The position numbers were made by a program, and so were the translations under genes. 64,000 bases of DNA from contig WOAB01000226.1 in NCBI GenBank assembly GCA_027886185.1, positions 2,914,001 to 2,978,000 on the forward strand, given 5' to 3'. Positions 1-10,426 of the stretch are shown piece after piece (positions within the stretch are counted from its first letter, which is position 1; every line of letters starts with the position of its first letter). The notes below the pieces were generated by a model. The model searched no databases. It had not been told where the DNA came from and worked only from the letters and a program-made list of their open reading frames with translations. Source of the stretch: Rheum nobile. Taxonomy: Eukaryota > Streptophyta > Magnoliopsida > Caryophyllales > Polygonaceae.

Positions 1-1219
1 GATGTGCCGAATCGAACGGATGACATCAGCCAACCATGCAAGGGAAAATATTGGTTGGTTAGTCTAAATGAATAGACTAGCAAGGGTATAAAGCAGACTG
101 GTTCGAAGCAGTCATATTAGGTTAGACTCATCGCTTCTCGGATAATAAGATAACGGTAGTCAACCATCATATTCCTACTGGAATAAACAAGAGGTATGCA
201 CAGGAGAAGATTCTGGAAGACTCAATCTTCACAGAAATCGACTCGAAAGAAGACTCCAACGGAAATGAGTCTTTAAGGAAGTATGACAAATCTGGAATAT
301 TACAGAATCATACAACAATGATTTAAAACTGACTGAGATGCTTCAGTCAACGACCAATCTCACCGCCTTTCAGCGAATCCAGATCGGAAAGAAGACGTAC
401 TACATTCAAGTCAACACGAGTCTTCCTAGCGACACTATTACCTAGATGCCCTACTCGCTGAGCGTTCGTTAATTGTGTGCGTCAAGGTAGCACTTATCTG
501 ATTATGTTTCAAAGACGCACATCACATTATAGACTTTTACATGTGTATCCCACCAATGGGACGACACATCTTAGTATACGTTTCGTCGAGAGTGACGTAC
601 ACCGAAAGGTTTGTGACACCAGCTAAGTGTCCTGTCTCTACACACATGTGTAAGAGACCGATCATGATCATAGAATAGTACCAGATGGGGACGAGCCACC
701 CCGATACCAGATTATAAAGAAATGACTGGACAGAGTCCGAGTAACGTTCCTATTTAACAGTGCTAACTAAACAGTTACAGCACCACAACATTTACAGGAT
801 AAATCCACATAAAGGCCCGAAAGGCGATCACAGATAATAGCGTTGTTCTAACAGATATACAACCTATTATATGATTTTCAAAACAGTTTATCAAAACCGT
901 TTCCAGACAAATAGAATATTCATTCCAAATTAATTACTCAGATAAACTACTGATAATTAATGTAAATATGGAACGAAAGAGCAAGAGCAAACCGCCACTT
1001 GCCTTACTCCGCAGAATAGTCTAAAGACGTCACTGGATTCCGGGTTCGACACGGTATAGTTCCGACAGTACAACAACCTTCGAGTCGACCCATAAAAGAA
1101 ACCCTAAGTTAGATCCGACATAAACAGTACGAATCTAAACACGGCGAAAGAACACGAAAGGAAAGACGCCACGACGACAACCGACCAAGCCAAAGCCACG
1201 AAGGCGTTCTGGGCACTGG

Positions 1220-1275
1220 CGGCGGTCGCCGTATTCATCACGGCGGTCGCCGTGAAGAACACGGCGGTCGCCGTG
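1220..1275. repeat. Three tandem copies of a GC-rich near-palindrome in the LTR
   Basis: Three closely spaced copies of ACGGCGGTCGCCGT separated by 6-9 bp. The word is nearly self-complementary. The cluster lies downstream of the minus-strand TATA box, so within the transcribed part of the LTR. The surrounding LTR is far less GC-rich. Confidence 0.9.
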
Positions 1276-1518
1276 ACGAACTCAGACGACGCAGAACGAG
1301 AGAAATCTCACCCCAAAACACAAGCGGTTTGGCCTCCTTCGACTTGCTTTGGCTTCTAACCTCCAAGGCTAACCAAAAGCTTCACAAAGGCACTCTGGAA
1401 ACACACCACAACACCTCCGGCGAGCACAAGAAAACCGATGAAACTCAACTCACTTTGAGGGAGAATTTTGGCAGCGATTCGGGGTTGTAGATGACCCAAA
1501 ATCCATGCCCAAGCTCCT

Positions 1519-1528
1519 CTATATATAG
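1519..1528 (-). promoter_or_regulatory. Candidate LTR TATA box
   Basis: CTATATATAG read on the minus strand. The position matches the TATA-like boxes of the related LTRs at 53629-53637 and about 61053, each lying between two GC-rich motif clusters. It is probably the LTR promoter; the transcription start has not been shown. Confidence 0.6.
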
Positions 1529-1631
1529 GCAAACCCCAAGGAGTACCCAGCAAACCCTAAGACGCGGCAAACGACGCAACGGCGCGCCTCGAACGACGCC
1601 GGCGACCGACGGGCAATGTCCACTGGACAAT

Positions 1632-1790
1632 CACGGCGGTCGCCGTGATTTTGCCTGCGGCGGGCACGCGGCGGTCGCCGTAAATGCGGCGGTCGCCGTC
1701 GCTAGGCCTGTCGCGGCCAGCTAGAAGCTGACACGCTGACTTCTCGGGCCCAACCACGGCGGTCGCCGTTTCTGAACAGCGGTCGCCGTT
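1632..1790. repeat. Second cluster of the GC-rich near-palindrome, upstream of the LTR TATA box
   Basis: Five copies of (A/G)CGGCGGTCGCCGT or a close variant (starts near 1633, 1670, 1685, 1756 and 1778). In the minus-strand LTR orientation they lie upstream of the TATA box. The same word forms the 1220-1275 cluster, so two clusters bracket the promoter. Confidence 0.9.
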
Positions 1791-2099
1791 TCTCCCTTTT
1801 CCCGCCCATTCAGCTTTGAACGAGCTTGACGATAAATCGGGATAAAAATTATCGTACGCGAACGACAATTAAACTCCAAGGCATGATGTCTGTATATTAT
1901 TTCACTGAGAAAAATATTACAGATACAGAGCACATTACAGAATGTCTCAAACTACCTGAATTAAATCCGACGTACACAACGGGTACCCGGGAAAATTCCA
2001 TAATTCCCAATATAACCTTACAAAATTACGGGATATCACACAATATCTCCTACTTTTTAGTACAATGTAATCAAAGATGAAGTTTTTATGAATATATAT

Positions 2100-2400
2100 T
2101 AACAACTATTGACAAAAAAGAACCATAAAATTCTTAACTACCACTAACTTCAACTAACATGTAAAGTAACAACTCAAACATATAGTCATTCATAAGAAAG
2201 AACCATAAATTGATATTCACAACTAATTGACAAGAAAGAATCATAAAATTCTTACTAGTTTTTATGAATATATAGTATGAACTAATTACCTTAAGAAAGT
2301 GTTTGTTTATTCAAAGTACAACTCACAAATATAAACATTCACAAGATAGAAACATAAAATTATTAACTTTTACTAACATGTAAAGTAAAAGCTTAAAAAA
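2100..2400. repeat. Degenerate direct repeats of about 115 bp
   Basis: Phrases such as CATAAAATTCTTAAC and CTAACATGTAAAGTAA recur about three times with the same spacing, diverged by substitutions. The stretch is AT-rich and carries no convincing gene. It may be an intron or subterminal part of the unidentified element whose possible first exon lies at 2399-2474. Confidence 0.5.
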
Positions 2401-2474
2401 CATATCTCATTGTCATGATAATCTCTTGAAACATCTTGTCCACCATTGAAGTTGAAAAATCATCTTGATTTGCC
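2399..2474 (-). pseudogene. Possible first coding exon of an unidentified transposon gene
   Basis: On the minus strand an ATG at 2474 opens about 25 codons (starting MANQDDFSTSMVDKMF) before the sequence turns AT-rich and repetitive. Composition and context suggest the 5' exon of a transposable-element gene, with the repeat-rich 2618-2730 stretch as promoter. I do not recognise the family and no downstream exon was found, so this is a weak call. Confidence 0.25.
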
Positions 2475-2616
2475 ATGGAAGAGAGTGTTGTGGGATGGAA
2501 AGGAATGAGTGATTGAGGTTTAGGGTTTAGTTTGGCCGTAATATGGTTGAGTATGACGGGGTAGTTAATGTTGTTAGGTGGGGACAAGTAACATTCAATT
2601 TTATGGTTGTTAACCT

Positions 2617-2730
2617 CGTCCGTGACAGACCAATGGCATCCGTCTATGACGGACCAAAGAGTTTCATCTGTCACAGATAGAGCACTTTGGCCCGTCACGG
2701 ACGAATGCCATTGGTCCATCACGGACGAGA
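2617..2730. repeat. Cluster of CGTCCGTGACGGAC-type near-palindromes
   Basis: Five to six variants of CGTCCGTGACGGAC occur within 115 bp (near 2617, 2639, 2668, 2693 and 2717). They lie upstream of the possible minus-strand exon at 2399-2474. The DNA on both sides is AT-rich, so the cluster stands out in composition. Confidence 0.75.
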
Positions 2731-2769
2731 TAGGGCGTGAAATAACAATTTCACCCGGGCGCTAAATAG

Positions 2770-3470
2770 AAATCGTGATTTTTTATGTAGGATTTAGTTA
2801 GTTGTAACAAACACTGTACGTAAGATTTGTTCTAAAAAAGTGAAAGTATCAGTTATGGGCCTTATGACTCATTTAGTTAAATTGTAAAAGTTTGTTAAGA
2901 GTATCAAGAGAAATCATATTAATAACTTATGGTTTAGATAAAAACATATTAAATATAAATTGTTAAACTTGGCTTGAGTGTCATCGTTTTTGTATTCAGA
3001 AAAATCCATTTATTTTTTTATTGATCATGAATAACAAATTAGACTCTTATATCAAGTTTAAAATATTTGTATAACAATTTCTATGGTAGAAAAATGAATG
3101 TGAAAAACAAAATAACTTTATAAAAGAGGATTAGCCACAAAATAACACCTCATTAATATGGTCCCAGAAGCGTTCTAGTGGCTCGAAAAGTGATAGGTTT
3201 AATATATATTCATATATATATTAGATATGCTAAAATTACGTAAGTTTGGTTGCGCAGAATTTACATAAGTTTGAATTAGAAATAATAATTCAAATCCACA
3301 ATATCTATATGTTGTGATTTGGTTAAGAATTATGATATATATTTTGTTAAATTAGTAATATAATAGCAAACTAAAAATGAAAAAAAAAACCTCAATAATA
3401 TGGCCTAAAAACACTCTAAAGACTCAAAAAGAGTGAGCTTTAATATATATATATATATATTGCTTTTTAA
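2770..3470 (-). mobile_element. Minus-strand Helitron 5'-end remnants
   Basis: At 3165-3225 and 3400-3465 the minus strand reads TATATATTAAA followed by an AGTC...TTTTTAGGCC block. This matches plus-strand sequences at about 11992-12040 and 33565-33620, which belong to the Helitrons described below. At least two partial 5' ends therefore sit here in reverse. No intact 3' hairpin is evident and there is no gene. Confidence 0.5.
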
Positions 3471-3849
3471 AATATACATTAATATTAGCCAATTTGGTTG
3501 GATAAAATAAAGATTGGAAATACAAAAGTAATACATTAATATATTTTCATGGGTGTGGTTCAAGTGAGAACCATTACATAGATGAGAACTGAGAACGCAC
3601 AGTTGACGTTCTTGTTCGCGCACGCCTGTGTTGTCAGTGAACACAGATATTCACCATATTTGTCCGTATGTTCATTACAATATATAAGCGATGTTTACCA
3701 CATTACAACTAAAAATACAAAATTTGCTAGTATTTCTATTTCTGTTTTCTAAACTCTCAAATCTTATTAAAATGAATATTTGATGTTCACTACATGTTTA
3801 TATGACGCAATACTGGTAATATTTAATATGAAATCAAGTATAAAGTAGG

Positions 3850-4690
3850 TAAAAAAGTAGGTTTTCTTGGGAGTGTATTGTGATGCATATATAGGCATAA
3901 AATAGTTCACATATATGCCTAAATAAGTGATACACATATAGACATGAAAGTGATGAACATATATGCATAAAGAGTGAGAAACGTATAAGGAAAATGTGAT
4001 AAACATGCATGCAGAAAACGTGATGAACATCTATGTATAAAGGGGTGAACAACTAGGCATATGAGCGGTGAACATCTATGCACAAAATTGATGTACATCT
4101 AAGACATTCACAGCGAAAAGTGATGAACATTGAACATCTATGCACAAAACGATGAACATGAATTCATTAAAAAATGATGAACATCTAGGTATAAAAGTGG
4201 TGAACATCTATGTATGGAAGTGGCGAACATCAAAGGACAAAAGTAATGAACATTGAAAACATGTTCATGCGAAAAGTGACGAAAATATAGGAGAAAAGTG
4301 ATGAACATGCATGCATAAAAAGTGGTGAACATATAGGTACAAAGGTGGTGAACATCTGGGCATAAAGTGGTGAACATCAAAGGACAAAAGTGATGAACAT
4401 TGAAAACATGTTCATGCGAAAAGTGACGAACATATACAAGAAAAACGATGAACATGCATGCATAAAAAGTAGTGAACATATTGGTACAAAGGTGGTGAAC
4501 ATCTGAGTATGAAAGTGATGAACATCTAAGGACATACATGATGAACATTGAAAATATGTTCACAACAAAAATTGTGATCGTATGATAGAAAGCGATGAAC
4601 ATGCATGTATAAAAAATTGATGAACATCTAGGTACAAAGTGGTGGACATCCGGACGTGAAAGTGGTGAACATCTATATAAACATCGAAAA
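3850..4690. repeat. Degenerate minisatellite, unit GTGATGAACATCTAGGTATAA-like
   Basis: About 30 imperfect units of 20-30 bp, each centred on (G)TGAACAT followed by an AT-rich spacer and an AAAGTG junction. Larger blocks also repeat: the segment from about 4205 recurs from about 4375 with nearly the same unit order (period near 170 bp), so the array grew partly by duplicating multi-unit blocks. Long minus-strand ORFs here are a by-product of repetition. The spacers are not unique and there is no CRISPR character. Confidence 0.85.
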
Positions 4691-4699
4691 TATATTCAT

Positions 4700-5240
4700 A
4701 ACGAGTTGCACACGTTTTTTCCAACAAAAAAAAAGTGTATAGTACGGCAAAAATTCGATTATGCCATTTTTTTGCCATTTGAATGAAAGTTTAATCTCGA
4801 CCGCTTGTTTATCAGTTCTGAACAGCGGAGACTTGTTTTCATTTCTCTTATAAATTAGCCCATTTAGGGTTTGTTTGGTGAGAGTATTTATCAAGACTTT
4901 TTTGGTTAAAAAGTATTTTTTTGAGAAAAGTAATTTTTGAATTTAAAGTTTGAGTGATATGGGAAAGTGTGTAAGAAGAGAAAAAAATACTTTTTACAAA
5001 TAAAGATATTATAAATATGAGGCCAAACAAGGCCTTAATCATTCTCCACATTTTTATATATGAAATCATCTGGTCCGGTCTAGCCCCGGTTCGGACGGAA
5101 TTTTATCAGACCGACCCACCAAGGCATGTGATAACTCAAATATAAAGAAATCCCACCGCAGCTATAAAGATACAGAGTATCCTCCCCCGAATTTAAGGCT
5201 TAAAATTAGTGAGGAGACGGTTGAGAGAAAACTTAAACTC
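4700..5240. other. Spacer without recognisable feature
   Basis: AT-rich sequence leading into the host-gene island. I see no gene, RNA or element boundary. A GC-richer stretch at 5080-5120 may be part of the upstream region of the gene at 5452. Confidence 0.5.
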
Positions 5241-5451
5241 TCAACAGCATGAGACGCTTGGCATTTGTCAATCTCCCCGCCCCTCTTCTCTCCAAAACGT
5301 GTTCTCCATGGATAACTCCTCCCTACTTCGCCGTGCGCTTCCGTAATTCCATAAATATCTTCGTCTCTATCCTTCCTTATCCCTTGATTCATCATCATCA
5401 CTGCCGCCTTCGATCTCGTCTTCTTCCACTCCCACCACCACTGCATGCACC

Positions 5452-5943
5452 ATGAAACCCTGGCATCTTGTTCAGTCCTTGAAGAACCTCAAATGGCTGC
5501 TCACTGTGCGAAGAGCTTGCTCTTCTGCCTACGCTAAATTCAAGCCAAATTCATCAAGTCATACACCTCTCCATCTCTCTATTGACAGAATTCCTCCTGT
5601 TTCGTTTCTACGGTCGATGATTAATTGCTTGATTTTTTGTTTGATTTGGAGACGGACGGCGATTGTGTTCGATCCGATTTAGACCTAACCTGTGTCTGAC
5701 TGTAATTGATGCGTTGAATTTTTCGTTTGTTTGTTGATTTCAGGCTGCGGCGGCCGCGGTAACGCGACTGGTCACAGAGGCGGATCGGCGGATTATGGAA
5801 GGTCTGTTGGAGTGATGGAACTCGTGGATGAGGTGAGCGAGTGCAAGTACTCGGATGTTCATGTTATGTGGAGTATTTTGAAGGAAACTGAGAAGCGTCG
5901 TCAGCAAGCTGCAGCGATGGCGTCAGCAATCAACCATGCTTGA
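5452..5943 (+). CDS. Small hypothetical protein gene, probably two exons
   Basis: An ATG at 5452 opens a basic N-terminus (MKPWHLVQSLKNLKWLL...) read to about 5598. A plausible intron (donor GTTTCG near 5599, acceptor TTTCAG ending near 5743) joins it in frame to an alanine-rich stretch and AVTRLVTEADRRIMEGLLE, giving about 72 residues. A second frame of the same exon stays open to 5943 and encodes VMELVDEVSECKYSDVHVMW and onward, which also looks like real coding sequence, so either a frameshift or another splice form is possible. CT-rich leader sequence precedes it. I do not recognise the family. The N-terminus could be organellar; that is only inference. Confidence 0.4.
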
Positions 5944-6450
5944 TTGCATTTGCAAATCCGGTTTTGGTTTTCTGATCCAGCTTTTAGATCTCTCTCTCTC
6001 TCTACGAAAGGACGGTGTGTTTGTGAATAGACAACTCGAGATGCATGTAAGTACTGATCGGCATCCGAGATATCCTTTCAGCAAAAGCAAAGAAGTTTTC
6101 AGGATATGCGCTTGAAATTGCAACCTTGGTTCGTTAATTCAAAATCAAGTTCAAATACATGAAATTATGAATGAGTTCTGATTCTAGGTTTGCGGAATTT
6201 ATCAAGTGAAAAAGAGAAGACAAATGTGCATTAAGCGTCTAATTCACTAGGTTTACAACTTGAGTCATCAAAACAGTTTGAGACATCCTTATGACTAAAT
6301 TGCTTTTATTTCTTTATCCTATTAGCTTTGAAGAACAAGTTTATCACAAGCATTATATTATCTGATTGATCAGAAACTATTGGTAAAAGCTCTGCTTCTT
6401 AAATCTGATTATGCACAAAAGCATTATAACATTAGCTAGATTGACTTATA
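5944..6450. other. 3' flank of the hypothetical gene
   Basis: Contains a short (TC)n run at about 5989-6002 and otherwise ordinary AT-rich sequence. No further gene seen. Confidence 0.4.
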
Positions 6451-6455
6451 CTCTT

Positions 6456-7326
6456 TGTAGGATCGTGTTAGTAATCAAAGGGAATTGAGCCTTCAGAGAA
6501 GTTCAGTTCAGTAGCGGAAATAAGTAACTTAACAGATTCAAGACAAGAGAAGTTCAGTTCAGTAGCGGAAATAAGTAACTTAACAGATTCAAGACAAGTT
6601 CAGTAAGAAACTTTGATAACCAACTAATTATCCAGGATAAAACTCACTACCTCTCTTTAGAAAGGATTTCAAAGTCTCGATTATTGTAGAACACACAGAT
6701 TAAAGACTTAAGACTCTCTATCTAGTTCGACCTAATTAAGCACAAAAAAGCAAGAGACTTACACAGTTCTTCTCACAAGAACAAACACGATTTCTCTTCA
6801 CGTTCAACTCTGAATGAATGCGTGAGAAATGAGAGAGTCCGATTACTTTACTTATATAATTCAACCGTATAGAATTAGGATCTACAGCTGACCGATTTGC
6901 ATAATTAAAATAACCGAAAGAAATCAAAAAAGATAATATTTGTTACAAAACAATATCTTTCTCGATTTTACATTGTTTAGTTTCCATAAAAAGATATTCA
7001 AATAATCTCCTAAATATATAGAAACAAGGATATATTTTATCTTCTCTCTCTAAGATAAAAGATCTACCCTAAACAACCAACGCGCTGAGATCTTCTCCAA
7101 TTAGCGCGACACCCTTAAGCAGCTAGTCGTCATTCTCTGAGTTCCTTTGCTAGTTTTCAATTCTGGCGTCTTGGTCTCTATTCTTCATTTCCTGAGCCTG
7201 AGTTCCCTGCTCAACTGCACATATGGAAATATTAATAGCAAAGTGTTTGTCATCGTCAAAACTAGGAAAACTGAATGAGAGAACTTTCGAGGGAACCAGA
7301 GTTGTTGAAAAGTTCACATCCTAACA
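6456..7326. mobile_element. Solo LTR with 5-bp target-site duplication
   Basis: The segment begins TGTAGGAT and ends ATCCTAACA, nearly inverted ends in the LTR form TG...CA. It is flanked by identical CTCTT at 6451-6455 and 7327-7331, a 5-bp target-site duplication. At 871 bp with no coding sequence it fits a solo LTR left by LTR-LTR recombination, unrelated in sequence to the 2.4-kb gypsy LTRs of the window. Superfamily is uncertain (Copia-like size). Orientation is unclear: the start TGTTAGGATGTG on the minus strand favours minus. Confidence 0.75.
6495..6597. repeat. 51-bp tandem duplication inside the solo LTR
   Basis: The segment starting AGAGAAGTTCAGTTCAGTAG at 6495 is repeated almost exactly from 6546. 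It is a recent-looking local duplication. Confidence 0.9.
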
Positions 7327-7617
7327 CTCTTTTATCATGTTATTCATATATACAAGTTTATGTAAAAATGCCAATGTACAATATCTCATTACATCTCCTA
7401 TGAACTTTCCTCTCCCCAACTCTTTGCTATCTGACTGATCTCAATGGGTCTGTAACTGTGCAAGGTTAGCTAGCTCTTGTGTTTTACTACCTTAAATGAG
7501 ACAATTAAGGGACCACCAATTCCCTCCAAATATACATATCCAAAATGAGGAAGCTTCCTAACAATAAAAAACACAAAACCCACCAATAATACAAACCAAT
7601 TGGACACACCCTCATTC

Positions 7618-7627
7618 CTATATAAAC
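7618..7627 (+). promoter_or_regulatory. TATA box of the inhibitor gene
   Basis: CTATATAAAC lies about 40 bp before the start codon at 7667. With the usual TATA-to-start spacing of about 30 bp, the 5' untranslated leader would be only about 10-20 nt. Confidence 0.65.
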
Positions 7628-7666
7628 AAACCCATTTCATCTCTAAGACTCACCACAATTCCAAAC

Positions 7667-8275
7667 ATGTTTTCCACCATTTCCATCTTCCTTTACACTC
7701 TCCCCTTAATCACCTCCCTTGTTCTCCTCCCAATCAAAGCAACACTCTCCAAAGACATCATCAACCAAACCTGCAAAGCATGCTCGGAAACCGCCCCCTC
7801 CCCTGCAGACTTGAGCTACGACTTCTGCTCGGCCTCCTTGGGATCCGTCCCCGTCAGCCACGCAACAAACCTCCCCGGACTCGGCCTCGTTGCCCTGGAG
7901 CTAGCCGTTGAGAATGCAACTAACACGCTCGCCATCATAACCAAGATGCTGCAGGGTGACTCTGAACCCGGTCCTTCTTCTCAAAGGTGTACGGATTGTC
8001 TCAAGACCTGCCTTGAGTTGTACACCGGTATAACGGCGAAGCTCAACGAATGTGTGGCGGATTTCATAGCCATGAAGTATGACCCGGTCTTCATGTGGGT
8101 GATTCTCATTAGGGAAGCAACTGAGATTTGTGAGGAAGGGTTTGCGGAAGAAGGTAGCGAATCTCCATTGATGTTCGAGAATTACTCGCTCACGCAGCTC
8201 TGCTCTATTGTGCTTTGTGTCATGGAAGAGTTTCTTGCTCTCCCTAGCTCTTTAGCTAACACGCTTAGGATATAA
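7667..8275 (+). CDS. Pectin methylesterase/invertase inhibitor-domain protein (PMEI family)
   Basis: A single-exon gene of 202 codons, intact. Residues 1-26 form a hydrophobic signal peptide, so the product should be secreted to the apoplast. The mature part begins with the family's paired cysteines (C36, C39, then C54) inside the IINQTCKACSETAPSP stretch, followed by a helix-rich domain with C108, C111, C115, C129 and C155. In this family conserved disulphides hold a four-helix bundle that binds pectin methylesterase or acid invertase. The usual CxxTxxxxxC-type N-terminal motif is shortened here, and there are extra cysteines (C179, C184), so target enzyme specificity cannot be predicted. 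The start is fixed by the signal peptide and the TATA box 40 bp upstream. Size matches the family (about 150-200 residues). Confidence 0.85.
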   Translation: MFSTISIFLYTLPLITSLVLLPIKATLSKDIINQTCKACSETAPSPADLSYDFCSASLGSVPVSHATNLPGLGLVALELAVENATNTLAIITKMLQGDSEPGPSSQRCTDCLKTCLELYTGITAKLNECVADFIAMKYDPVFMWVILIREATEICEEGFAEEGSESPLMFENYSLTQLCSIVLCVMEEFLALPSSLANTLRI

Positions 8276-8486
8276 GTTTTCTTCCTGAAATTTATTGATC
8301 ATGTAAGAGATCACCATTGTTGTTGTTCTATTTGAGTAGTAGTACATTGATTTGTTATTGGAACAAGTTATTAAGTCTCTATTTGGTCACATGCTGCAAA
8401 TCTGAAATTGAATTTTCTGCTTACAGTGGGGTATTTTTAGGTGCGTTTCCTTCATCGGCACACCTTGAAAATTAACAAAGAACATA
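8276..8486. other. 3' flank of the inhibitor gene
   Basis: Probable 3' untranslated region and downstream sequence. No other feature seen. Confidence 0.4.
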
Positions 8487-8979
8487 GAATGGCCAAATAC
8501 TATTTGCACCGGGCCACAGTGACCCGACACACACCTGCATGCGCGCGGCAGCGGTTTTTGCGCGGCACCGCGGTGGGTTCTGGCAGTGAATGTCGGAGGT
8601 GGATCGATCGAGTCGTATAAATTTTTGGGTTGAGTTCGGGTTTAGGTTGAGTCGGGTTCTTCTTCGATATTTAAAAAATATTGAATTTTAAAATTATATC
8701 GAGTCTTAAAAAATATCGAGTCAGGTTCGGGTCGAGTCGGGTTCTTAAAATTCACCAAAAAATTGTGATTGAAATCCACCGAAAGTAATTCATTCACGGA
8801 CGCAATAATAATTCTGATTGAAATCCACCGAATATTCTACCCTAAACCATAAACCCTAAACCCTAAAACCATCACCGGCGAGATCGAACTCCCTGCCGCG
8901 CGACAGTGAGTGCCGTGCGCCCTGACACGGTGCTATTTGCACCGTGTCAGGGCGCAAGTAGCTCTTCTGTATAGAATGT
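8487..8979. mobile_element. Possible non-autonomous element with GC-rich ends
   Basis: A block with GC-rich words at both ends (CTATTTGCACCGGGCC near 8500 and CTATTTGCACCGTG near 8933) around a centre of CGAGTC(G/A)GGTTC-type repeats and short CCCTAAA telomere-like words. AGAATG occurs just outside both ends (about 8486 and 8976) and could be a short target duplication. Ends and class are uncertain. No coding sequence. Confidence 0.4.
8917..8955. repeat. Perfect 17-bp hairpin
   Basis: Arm GCGCCCTGACACGGTGC (8917-8933), 5-nt loop TATTT, and exact complement (8939-8955). It lies near the right end of the GC-rich block and may be a foldback terminus. Confidence 0.9.
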
Positions 8980-9533
8980 TATCTTTTAGTGTGTTAAAAT
9001 TGAATGAGTTTTAAAAAATCTATATATCAACCTCACACTTTTTAAGCCACCACATCGTTTTTAGACTCAGGTTGTTGAAGTTTAATTTTTTAATTTTCTC
9101 ATTTATTACTATCATTTTTAATTTATTTAATTAATCAAATTTAAACTTTTAAATTCTCGATCTTAACCAAATCTCACAAAATTAACTTTATTCTTTTAAA
9201 GAAATTAGCTTATTTCTTTTAACAATACGTATGAATTAATCTAAATCTTATATTTGTTTGTATATTAAATTTCACATTCATTTTCTACCATGAAGATTGT
9301 TATATAATAATTTTAACTTCATATAAGGGTCTTATATAGTATTCATCGTCGATATAAGACAGATTTTTTTTTAAGCTAATTCTAATAATTTGTTATGATT
9401 ATGTTATCTCTAAACGGTAAATTATTAATATGATTTATTTTGATACTCTTAACAAACTTTACTTTGTTAAACTTATTTTACCATTACCGATACAAAACCC
9501 TTCATAAATGTCGATGTGGTTAGTTTAAATTAA

Positions 9534-10426
9534 CAGTTTTTTCGCCCGATATCCCTGAGGTAACGCGAAATTTGCGAGGTACCCCAAACATTTACCTATT
9601 TCACACGATACCCTCAAAATTTTTTTTTCGCCGAATGCCCAAACTTAACCTATTAACAATTTTATTAAAAAAAAGGTTGAAATCAGGGGAAAGGGTAGTT
9701 CTGATTAAAACTTTCCACCCCCAATTCCGGTTCTGATTTTTCTTATTGAAATTTATTTTCATGAATAATTGGGGGCTGTTATTCAACAATTCACATGCCG
9801 CAGAAATGCAAAATCAACAACACTACGGAATTAAAAAAAAAAGGAAGAAGAGGGATGATTCAATTCAAATTCTCTCAAAATTAAACCTACCACCATCATA
9901 ATCAATTTCTCGACGAAATCAATGAACTCATGATTATATTGACGATTAAACTAACGAAGACTTTGTAAAGAAAATCGACAGCCATTTGAAAAACAGAGCA
10001 AGTACCATTTATCTCATGCAAAACAGAGCAGAGCATACATCAACGGCGCTTTCAGGGGCAAAATGGCTTATCAGGACGATCCATGTGACTCGGCACAGCG
10101 AAATGCCTCAGCCTCCCTTCCTGCTCCTTTAAATACCCCTCGCAAAGGAAAACCTTAGAGAATCGATCCTCCACCGTCCGATCCACATCATGCACCATCA
10201 CATCCGTCTTGTCGGCGCTCCGACGGAAGTTTGGGCATTTGGATAGCGGGATGGAGGGAGGAGAAGTGCAGATTTCCCTTTTTTTTTAATAAAATTGTTA
10301 AAAGGTTAAGTTTAGGCATTTGGAAAAAAAAAAAAAAAAAACTCGGGAGTATCGTTCGAAATAGGTAAATGTTTGGGACACCTCGCAAATTTTGCCTTAT
10401 TTCAGGGGTATCTGGCGAAAAAACCA
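9534..10426. mobile_element. Non-autonomous Mutator-like element with long terminal inverted repeats
   Basis: Flanked by TTAAATTAA at 9525-9533 and 10427-10435, a 9-bp duplication typical of MULEs. The ends are inverted repeats of more than 100 bp: GTTTTTTCGCC at the left matches GGCGAAAAAAC at the right, and both arms continue through the words CGAGGTRYCCCAAACATTTA and CCAAATGCCTAAACTTAACC-like sequence. Copy B of the host Helitron keeps the empty site (TTTAAATTAATAAG at about 34190). No transposase is present; the centre holds a possible captured gene fragment at 10052-10225. Confidence 0.85.
10052..10225 (-). pseudogene. Possible captured gene fragment inside the long-TIR MULE
   Basis: On the minus strand 57 codons stay open before a TGA at 10054 and end in a protein-like sequence (KVFLCEGYLKEQEGRLRHF, then HMDRPDKPFCP). 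Its GC content and residue mix contrast with the AT-rich arms, as in Pack-MULEs that carry host exons. It has no start codon of its own in the open stretch. I do not recognise the parent gene. Confidence 0.4.

Larger units (their letters stand above)
1..2040 (-). mobile_element. Ty3/gypsy-type LTR, most of one copy, cut by the window edge
   Basis: Read on the minus strand, this begins TGTGATATCCCG at 2040 and runs off the window start. It matches the complete solo LTR at 60623-63044 in order: the TGTRATATCCCG start, a TATA box, a GC-rich motif cluster on each side of the TATA box, and near the end the block around GCCAACCATGCAAGG (here at about 32-47), which also recurs at about 26850, 55140 and 62680. 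By comparison with the complete copy about 320 bp of its 3' end are missing. No coding capacity is expected in an LTR, and the short ORFs here look accidental. Whether it is solo or part of a full element cannot be told. Confidence 0.85.

Noticed and set aside
1356..1933. ORFs in the first LTR
   Set aside because: LTR sequence containing GC-rich repeats; no conserved frame in the related LTRs.
3767..4602. Long minus-strand ORFs with repeated MFITF/VHHF-type residues
   Set aside because: They are translations of the minisatellite; unit repetition keeps the frame open.
3850..4690. Possible CRISPR array
   Set aside because: Units are degenerate, spacers are short and not unique, and the DNA is plant nuclear.
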